Shown in pieces: positions 57,335 to 64,000 of a stretch of 64,000 nt of DNA. The position numbers were made by a program, and so were the translations under genes. Source of the stretch: Microvelia longipes (Eukaryota; Arthropoda; Insecta; Hemiptera; Veliidae); contig JACMZG010001911.1 in assembly GCA_018340805.1 (NCBI GenBank), forward strand, positions 33,490,533 to 33,554,532, given 5' to 3'. The notes beneath the pieces are model-generated. The model was not told the origin of the DNA. It did not search any database and was given only the letters and a program-made list of their open reading frames with translations. How positions within the stretch are numbered: position 1 is the first letter of the stretch; each line of letters opens with the position of its first letter.

Positions 57335-59977
57335 GTAGTAGTAGTAGTAGTAAAGGTGGGAAAGATCCTAGATCTTAGCAATTATGTCTCTGGGACGCTT
57401 TTTGCCAGCCCCAAGAACGTCCTCACCTCTTACCTAATAGAATCTCTATTCTCTTTGAACCTGTCTGATTCCTTAATGAACTTCAGAACGTCTGCCCATG
57501 GGAGTTTCACTAAGTCGTCGTCTAGAAGAGTGGCTGATCCAAATATACTAAACCTCAATCTAGCGTATGCTTCACACGATCCCAAAATCTGTCGTCTCCT
57601 CCCCAACTTCACACTTGGGACACATTGGCTCTGCTTTTATTTTCATGGCATGCAAATGTCTCTGAAGCCAGCAGTGACCTGTCAAGATACCTACCAGGTG
57701 TCTTAAGCTCTTCCTCCCCAAAGAGAGAGCCCATATACTCATGGCTTTGTTGGCTTTCTTCAACATTTTCCTAGCTTGTCTGCAATTAGCTTTGGTTTGA
57801 AGAGCATCCCTGGTTTTCACCATCGCCCAGTCATCTAAAAGGAAATTGACTCTGCTTCTGGTAAGTCCTATAGCTGGTTCTGGTCCTTTAAAGGGTTCAG
57901 AGGAGCCTTCCCTGGCTAGTTCATCAGCGGTCTCATTCCCCTCTACTCCAGAGTGACCAGGGACCCAAACCAGTGTAACTTTATTTTTTTCTCCAAGTAA
58001 CTCTAGCTGTTGTTGACATTCTCCTGCCAGTGCACTGGAGACACTGGGTGAGTCTATTGCCTTGATTGCAGCCTGACTATCTGAGCATATAAAGATGCTT
58101 TTATCTTGAATATCCCTTTCTAGCAAAAGTTCCGAAGTTTTTAAAATAGCAAAGACCTCGGATTGATACACAGTTGCTAGATTTCCTAGTGGGTAATATC
58201 TTTTCTCTTCTAACTCCTTGATATACAGTCCAGCTCCAGCGAACCCCGTAGTTTCCATCCTCGAGCCGTCAGTAAAGCAGATGAGAGATCCTTCTGGGAA
58301 GGAGTGCTCTCCACACTTCCACTCGTCTCTCGAAGGAATCCTAGAGGTAAAGGATAGCTTAAGCTTAAGAGTATTTGGTGGCTTGGGATTCCTTGCTTTA
58401 GGATAGGAATTTCTCTTTCGATTATTTTTGAAATTTTGACATGCCCATAGTCCCTGCCTTCATCTTTCCACTGACTGTTAGATTCCAGTCTCAGACAGGT
58501 AGCCATGGCTATTCTCTTGATCCAGACATGTAAGGGGGGTAGCCCAAGAATAACGTCCAGGGCAGCTGAAGGAGTAGATTTCATACAGCCCACAATGCCC
58601 AATGATATCAATCTTTGGACTTTTCCTAATTTTTTCTTTATGTACTGTTTCTCTACAGAGGGCCACCAGGCAATTGCTCCGAATTGGATCTTTGGCCGGA
58701 CAATAGCTGTGTAGATCCATCTCATCAATTTTGGCGAAAGCCCCCATGTCTTACTAACTATTCTCCTTAATTGCCACATTATTGAGGTCGCTTTATGGAC
58801 TACTTTTTCTACATGTATTTTCCAACTTAATTTAGAATCCAAAGTCACTCCCACATATTTGACTTCACGCCTTAAAGCTAAAGACTTCCCAAAGAGTTTA
58901 GGACGTTTAGGCTACCTTACTTCTTTTAAGTCTCTTTTGTTAGTGAATAGCATGAGGTCCGTCTTATCTGGGTTGATTGAGAGGCCGACCTCACTACACC
59001 ACTTTTCTAATACTTTACAAGCATACTGCATGCGTTCACATACTGTTGACAGAAACTTCCCTGTAATCAGTATAAGCCCATCGTCAGCATATGCTTGGGC
59101 ATACAGATTATCTTCATTTAGTCTCACCAATAAACTATCCATAACAAGGCACCACAGATGAGGAGACAGGCAGCTGCCTTGAGGGCAGCCTCTACTCACT
59201 ACATCCTCAAGTTGGATTTCTCCAATGCCTGTAGTTATAACTCTATTTGTTAGCATGTCACTGACCCAACGTATTATTTGAGGGGGCGTATTCTTTTCTA
59301 GAAGAAACTTTTCAATTACCTTTGCACTAACTTTATCAAAGGCTCCCTCTACGTCAAAAAAGAGTGCCATTGCAAAAAGTTTGTGGTTTTGGGCTTTTTC
59401 TATTCTCCTAACAAGGGCATGTAATGCTGTCTCTACTTATTTTGCTTTTCTATACGCATGCTGATTCTCATGGAAAGGATAGTCTTTAAACATAGTTTCC
59501 ATAAGGAATTTATCCACCAATCTCTCAAGAATCTTAAGCATGAATGAAGATAAACTTATAGGTCTGAAAGATTTAGCTGAAGTATAGTCATTCTTTCCTG
59601 GTTTAGGAATATAAACAACTCGAGACTTCTTCCATATCTTTGGTATGCATCCCATTGCGATGCTGGCACAGTAAATGTTCTTGAGTCTAGCGAGAATAAT
59701 GTCCCCTGCCTCAAGCAGCATTACAGGGTACACACCATCAGGACCTGGGGCTTTATAAGGACTAAATTGACTTAGAGACCACCTTATGGACTCCTCCGAG
59801 ACGATCCTGGTGGCCAGAGCCATTCCTTCGTTCTCTACAGGGTAAAGACATCTAGTTCCAGGCTCCGGTCCCCCCGGACCACCGCCAGACGAGCACCCAA
59901 AGTGGGTCCTATTCAAGCATCTTAGGGTACTTTCACAAGAATCGGTCCAAGTTCCATCTTCTTGTTTTAGGATTCCC
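57335..59977 (-). mobile_element. 5'-truncated I/LOA-like non-LTR retrotransposon with 15-bp TSD
   Basis: Flanked on both sides by a perfect ATGTTTACATGTGTA (57320-57334 and 59978-59992). On the minus strand the element begins inside ORF2, upstream of the RT core, and ends in a (TAC)n run instead of poly(A), as in I-type elements that end in short tandem repeats. Length is 2643 bp. Lack of the endonuclease region is a usual result of incomplete reverse transcription. Inserted in ELK intron 2 in sense orientation. Confidence 0.92.
57428..59977 (-). pseudogene. ORF2 of the I/LOA-like element: RT, RNase H, zinc knuckle
   Basis: Going down from 59977: YKAPGPDGVYPVML (RT block 1), FRPISLSSFMLKILE, ALFFDVEGAFDKV, SRGCPQGSCLSPHLW, the catalytic YADD (QAYADDGLILI, near 59080), NPDKTDLMLFT and VGVTLDSKLSWK. 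RNase H then runs from about 58310 to 57900 with FTDGS, EVFAI, ICSDSQAAIKAID and WVPGHSGVEGNETADELA, so all four acidic sites are present. A C-terminal CPKC..GEETTD zinc-knuckle piece is near 57600. Damage: in-frame stops at 59437-59439 and 58912-58914, and frameshifts near 58280 and 57590. Few lesions imply a fairly young copy. Confidence 0.92.
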
Positions 59978-60129
59978 ATGTTTACATGTGTAAGAACAAT
60001 ATATTCATGGAGGTCTCCTAAAAGGCAAAGCCTTGAGCCGGGGCTAGTATCATACGTATTAAATAATAAATCATATTTTTTTGAGATCTAAAATGTAACT
60101 AGAATGAACTAAAACTAATAATAATACTA

Positions 60130-60225
60130 ATTTATAGGTGAATAAAGAGTGAGAGAGTGAGAGAGAAAGAGATCGAGAGAGAGAGAGAGAGAGAGGAAGA
60201 GTGAGTGAGAAAGAGTGAGAGAGAT
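60130..60225. repeat. (GA)n-rich microsatellite
   Basis: Imperfect GA and GAGT repeats, with about 26 bp of pure GA around 60173-60194. Confidence 0.93.
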
Positions 60226-61480
60226 GTGCATATTATTATTTGTTGATCCATGCTATAATAATTATTTAAATGTTTTAAACATTGTTACATTGTTGACATG
60301 TTGCGGAAGTGAGTTATTGAGAAGTAGAACTGTAATACAATTTTTTTTGGATAGTAAAGTTGTATTTAAAGCAGAGATGCTTGTTAAGTGCTTAGTTAGT
60401 TTTATTATAGTGAGATACATACAACTTGGCCTCATAGAAACATTTTGTCAGAATAATTTTTTTGTAAAGTTTTTCTATGGTAAATACTTTAAATTCTTGG
60501 AATAGTTTCTTGGTAGAAAAGTCTATTTTCCTTAAAATAGTTTTTAGAACCCTTTTTTGAGATATTTCGATGGCATTAGTTAAGGTTGGACAGGCTGAGC
60601 TCCAGGCAACCATATTTCAATATTAAATAAACTAGGGCATATTATACTGTTTCCATTAAATCTACTGAACAGTACATCGTTAACACTCTAAAATGAAAGA
60701 TTAATTTCTTGGTTTTTGTTGCAAATATTTTGAATATGTTTGTCCCATTTCAAGTGTGTCTATTGCAAGTCCAAGATACTTAATTTTGTTGGTCTGAGCT
60801 TGTAACGAGCACTAAAAGTCTAAGTCCGTGTTGTCTTTAGTACATCTGGAGTCATGTAGTATGATAGTTAGTTGATCTGGTTGTCCGAATTTATTAATGG
60901 AAAATGGAATGAATATTGTTTTTGTGTTTAAAGCTAGCAGGTTTGTGTGGAACAATTTGGTTATTTTAGTTAGTTGTTGAGCTTTTCTAGCAACATATTT
61001 CAAGGGTGAAAATACAGGTATTGTCTGCAAACTTATAGATCTCGCCTTCAAAGTCCTTAATTTCATATAAATCATTTATGAAGGCTAAAAAATCTGTGGA
61101 CAGCAGGACATGCCTTGAGGGGTTAATCAAGGCATGTTCACAAGGCATCATCACTGAGTTCTCCATTTAATTTTATATTTTGGTGCCTGTTTTTGAAACA
61201 CCTGACAACTAACTCATAAGCTTTACCCTGAATACCGAGTAAGTATAACTACTCAAAAAGTTTTTCCCATACCACAGTATTGAACACTTTTTAAGTCTAG
61301 AAAAACTACTATAACTTTTTTCCTTTTGTCTAGTTTAAGAGATATATAAGTCGTGAGCTTAATTATTGCATCGGATGTGTTACATTTGTCTCTCAACCAA
61401 AATTGATGAGCTGATAATATAATGTCATGTTTGTCAAACCAGTCAGTCAGTCTTTTTTTCAACATTTTTCAAAAATGTTA
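60220..61480 (-). pseudogene. Jockey-like reverse transcriptase relic in ELK intron 2
   Basis: On the minus strand 61465-61253 reads DWFDKHDIILSAHQFWLRDK then DAIIKLTTYI and KKVIVVFLDLK, an RT start (the LSxxQFGFR and DLKKAFD blocks, the latter damaged). Near 61020 a KFADNT stands where the catalytic FADDT is expected. The C-terminal part at 60613-60392 has AWSSACPTLTNAIEISQKRV. Frameshifts and stops throughout; inactive. Confidence 0.75.
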
Positions 61481-61767
61481 GCAAAAATAAGCAGAATTAA
61501 AATAAAGATGAAAATTAGACTTACAGTTTAATAAATACAGTCGACAAAAATAAATATATCAACACCCAAAAAAGAAAAATAGGTCTTATTATAACTATAG
61601 GTTTATGTTTAACTAAATAGGTAATTTTTAACTGTCAATGATAAAAGTGATTTGCCGACAAATTATTTTCTATGGAGAGACTCTTACTTTGTATCCCGAA
61701 AGTTTTACCTATACTTTGTCCCCCATGAATAAATCTGAACAGAGCACATTACTCAGAGTCGACTTAC

Positions 61768-61892
61768 TTATGTCTGGGATGTAAAGGAGACCTAGTAGGA
61801 GGAGAGAGAGGAGAGCAGTCTTCTGCCATGTTCTCATCATCTTCACTAATTGATGGCAGGGTCATAGTTAATCCACCATTTGTTTCAGATTC
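61768..61892 (-). CDS. Elk: ELK-type potassium channel, coding exon 2 of those in window
   Basis: Minus-strand exon of 125 nt after ATTGTCTAG and before a consensus GTAAGT. It starts at phase 0 and reads ESETNGGLTMTLPSISEDDE, then NMAEDCSPLSPPTRSPLHPR, ending with two bases that join the next exon's G to give Lys. The acidic SISEDDE stretch and the proline-rich end fit the variable linker after the cyclic-nucleotide-binding homology domain. Confidence 0.8.
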
Positions 61893-62106
61893 CTAGACAA
61901 TAATTATGAAAATTTAGTAAAATCGTTTTCATTATTATTTGCTTGATAAAATATTATTTAATATTTATCATTTGATACTACCGAGTTTTGAAAAACATGA
62001 ATAGTTGACATAATATAATTGTGCGAGAGACACCCAGGAAATGTAACCAGCAAAATGCAATGCTAAATCTGGTAACTGTTCTGGCTCGACATAATGTCAT
62101 GCACCA

Positions 62107-62147
62107 CTCTGTTTTGTTACATCTAACTCATCAAGGCACTGACAGAG
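62107..62147 (-). ncRNA. Degenerate hammerhead motif, sense to ELK (copy G minus)
   Basis: Stem III (CTCTGT / ACAGAG) and stem II (GTTA / TAAC) are intact but the core has TTGATGA for CTGATGA and AAAA for GAAA. C3 and G12, the latter being the general base, are both lost. Expected to be inactive. Confidence 0.6.
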
Positions 62148-62363
62148 CCTGAACTCACTCTGACGAATGATGGAACAGTTCCCAGATGTAGCATGCATTT
62201 TACTCTTCCTAGGAGTCTCTCGCACAATTATATTGTGTCAACTATTCCTGTTTTGCAAAACACGGTAGTATCAAATGATACAATTGTAAATTGGGATCGT
62301 CTCTGGTAAATACTTCACATTATATTTTTCAGAATTTTAATTGAATGTCAGAGTGAGTTCAGG

Positions 62364-62398
62364 CTCTGTTAGCGCCCTGATGAGTAAAACGTTGTTAC
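62364..62398 (+). ncRNA. Truncated hammerhead motif (copy G plus)
   Basis: CTCTGTT, AGCGCC, CTGATGA and a stem II (GTAA / TTAC) remain, but GAAA and the second stem III strand are replaced by TTTT. Inactive. Confidence 0.5.
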
Positions 62399-62658
62399 TT
62401 TTCCCAGGTGTCCCTCAAACAATTATATTGTATTTTATATTTGTTGCATAAGTTACTTATGCATAAATTAAATTTTACAGAAGTAAAAGTTAATTAATTC
62501 AGAGAAACTGCATGAACTGTCAGCATACGAATAATTATAAAATAATATATAGATAAAGTGAAGGCCAAATTCCAGATTGTAATTATTTATAAATTTTTCA
62601 TTATGTTTTATTGAGAAAAAAATGATATTTTTCAGGATATAAATCTAGTTATGATTAC

Positions 62659-62897
62659 CTCTGCTTCATAACCCTCCCTCAAGTTATAGGTAAGATCATG
62701 TTGTATATCATTAGCAAACTCCTGTTGATACTCAGGGTAAAGCCTCAAAACATCAACTAATCCTTGGATATTGATACACTTTAAGTCGCAGTAAGTTAGA
62801 GCTTTCACATCACATGAAGATTTAACCACAGCTTCTCCCCCTCCGGAGTTGCTACCAAGATAGAGGTTAATATCACTTCCAACCAAATCTCCTTTAC
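62659..62897 (-). CDS. Elk: ELK-type (Kv12) potassium channel, cNBHD exon
   Basis: Minus-strand exon of 239 nt after TTGTTTAG, entering at the last two bases of a Gly codon and leaving at phase 0 before GTAATC. It reads (G)[14 protein letters not shown], then [34 protein letters not shown] and [17 protein letters not shown]. This is the end of the cyclic-nucleotide-binding homology domain of EAG-family voltage-gated K+ channels; the [11 protein letters not shown] and LRLYPEY..F...[12 protein letters not shown] pattern is that of the ELK (Kv12, KCNH3/4/8) branch rather than ERG or EAG. The channel domain exons lie upstream, beyond 64000. An acidic/glycine insertion (SNSGGGEA) is present in the loop. 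Confidence 0.9.
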
Positions 62898-64000
62898 CTA
62901 AACAAATAATAAATAAATAATGCAACCATAAATAAAATAAAGTCTCCCTTATAAAAGAGTTGATAACAAATTAAAAAATAATGACATCAGAAATTGGTTG
63001 AATCATGAACTATGTAATCATTATAGAGAGAGGGATCAATGGAGCCAACCTTAATTTGATGCCTACATAAAAATAAAGAGAATCTTCTATATTATCATCT
63101 ACAGTGTTTATGTAATAGCTTAAAGTAGGTTGCAAACAAAGTTTATAATCCCACATTTGAATGAATATTTTTTTATATTGTTTCGAAATAGCTTTCATAA
63201 GCTTCATCAGCTTCTGGCTCACTGTCAGATTATTTTCATTTTAGTGTGTGTTCATGAGAGTAAAACAATGAATTGGAATTGGTCAGTGTCATAGCAGCCA
63301 TTTTACCCTTACCATCAAAGTGACCAGATTTAAGTTGGCAAACTCTTTTCGATCGCTTCTTAAGATCAGTGAATAGGTAACCTCACAGTTTCTGGAATAA
63401 CTGTTTTACAAAAGTGTGCTTAAATTCTATTTAAGTTTTGATATACTTGTCTTTATTTTTAAAAGCTTGTCATTTCTTGTGTTGATGTTTAATAATGCTA
63501 CTAGAGCAGCATGTCTACAACTATAGGCTTTATTCTATCTCATCATATCATTTTAAGAAAACTGAGGCCTACTTCAGAACTTACAGAAAGACAATACAAA
63601 GGAGTCAAGTCAACACAAAGACAAGTCAAACCGTTTCATCAAAGAATCTTGTTAATTAACATGTAACTTAATAAACTTGTTAATTTATTTAGCACCGTTT
63701 TAATCAAACCTAACTAAATTTGATGAATCGACTGAAAGTAACTATCAATAACATATTGTAGCGTCAAGTTGGCAAAAAAGAGGCCAAAACAAACAAAAAT
63801 GGTAAAACTGACAAAAATGTTGATAGACCTGAGTCAAGTAACCCACTTTTTTTAGTCACTTTGATCAGCAAAGCCACTTTGATATTCATACAAACCCACC
63901 AAGGAACTCCACCTATTGACTGGGAACAACATGTAGGAAAATAGCCCTTTTGCCAGGTTGCTCTTATTGGTTAGAACTCGCAAACGTAGCCTTTTAAGGA
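62898..64000 (-). other. Upstream ELK intron, nothing recognised
   Basis: The exon that should precede (end of the cNBHD beta-roll, of the type YFV..GSLEV) is not found here, so this is intron up to the window edge. The 70-codon minus frame at 63010-63222 has no channel motif. Confidence 0.55.

Larger units (their letters stand above)
56678..61767 (-). other. ELK intron 2, host to retroelements
   Basis: A 5.1-kb GT-AG intron starting GTAAGTCGAC. It contains the truncated I/LOA-like element at 57335-59977, a GA microsatellite and a Jockey-like RT relic at 60220-61480, all in the gene's own orientation. Confidence 0.75.
61966..62432. mobile_element. Hammerhead-repeat family, head-to-head pair in ELK intron (copy G)
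   Basis: A minus unit (ATCATTTGATACTACCGAGT to GAACTCACTCTGAC, about 61967-62164) is followed by a plus unit (GATGGAACAGTTCCCAGATG, CCTAGGAGTCTCTCGCACAA, GGTAGTATCAAATGATAC, hammerhead remnant). The arrangement is the same as at 13.7 kb. The pair can fold into a long hairpin within the ELK pre-mRNA. Confidence 0.82.
61893..62658 (-). other. ELK intron 1 of those in window
   Basis: A 766-bp GT-AG intron (GTAATCATAA to TTGTCTAG), more than half of which is the hammerhead-family pair at 61966-62432. Confidence 0.75.

Noticed and set aside
63010..63222. Upstream ELK exon
   Set aside because: No residue pattern of the channel or of the cNBHD, and the needed splice phase (one base of a Gly codon) is not met by a clear donor.

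Overview
This is an AT-rich arthropod, almost certainly insect, nuclear window, dense in degenerate transposable elements and carrying one recognisable host gene. The evidence is: spliced minus-strand exons of a Kv12/ELK-type potassium channel, insect-style non-LTR retrotransposons (I/LOA-like with RNase H, Jockey/CR1-like), a tRNA-type SINE, a 5S-rRNA-like repeat segment, a MITE-like element, and long AT microsatellites. The insect order cannot be decided from the sequence.

Layout. 0-10 kb: the 3' end of an I-like non-LTR element (1-630), an in-frame 42-bp minisatellite (2235-2528), and a decayed Ty3/gypsy-like LTR element (about 3.4-6.5 kb). 10-26 kb: mostly non-coding DNA with dispersed repeat fragments, a head-to-head pair of a new-looking repeat family that carries a hammerhead-ribozyme motif (13656-14279), a 511-bp MITE-like element (21369-21879) and a further hammerhead copy (23996-24345). 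26.9-31.3 kb: a large inverted repeat with two arms of about 1.46 kb around a 1.5-kb spacer. Each arm holds a hammerhead-family unit, and the spacer holds a SINE with a 12-bp target-site duplication. 31.3-35.9 kb: an almost full-length but broken Jockey/CR1-like retrotransposon. 36-49.5 kb: minisatellites, an RNase H relic, paired dispersed repeats, three nearly perfect short-loop hairpins, and a Jockey-like reverse transcriptase relic split by a second SINE. 53.8-62.9 kb (minus): the last five coding exons of the ELK channel gene. Splice phases agree across all five and give 334 residues after a shared first codon. Intron 2 holds a 5'-truncated I/LOA-like element with a perfect 15-bp target-site duplication and a second RT relic; intron 1 holds two damaged hammerhead-family copies.

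The most unusual signal is the hammerhead family. At least five loci share a unit of about 315 bp. The two best copies have every conserved core nucleotide of a hammerhead ribozyme, a perfect 6-bp stem III, a 4-bp stem II, and only a self-complementary 6-nt GGCGCC where stem I should be. That suggests activity as a double hammerhead. Units are circularly permuted and flanked by partial direct repeats, as expected for circular or tandem RNA copied back into DNA (retrozyme-like). This is inferred from sequence alone.

Apart from the ELK exons and the retroelement relics I find no convincing protein gene. No tRNA gene, CRISPR array or promoter could be supported. Long stretches are listed as having nothing recognisable.
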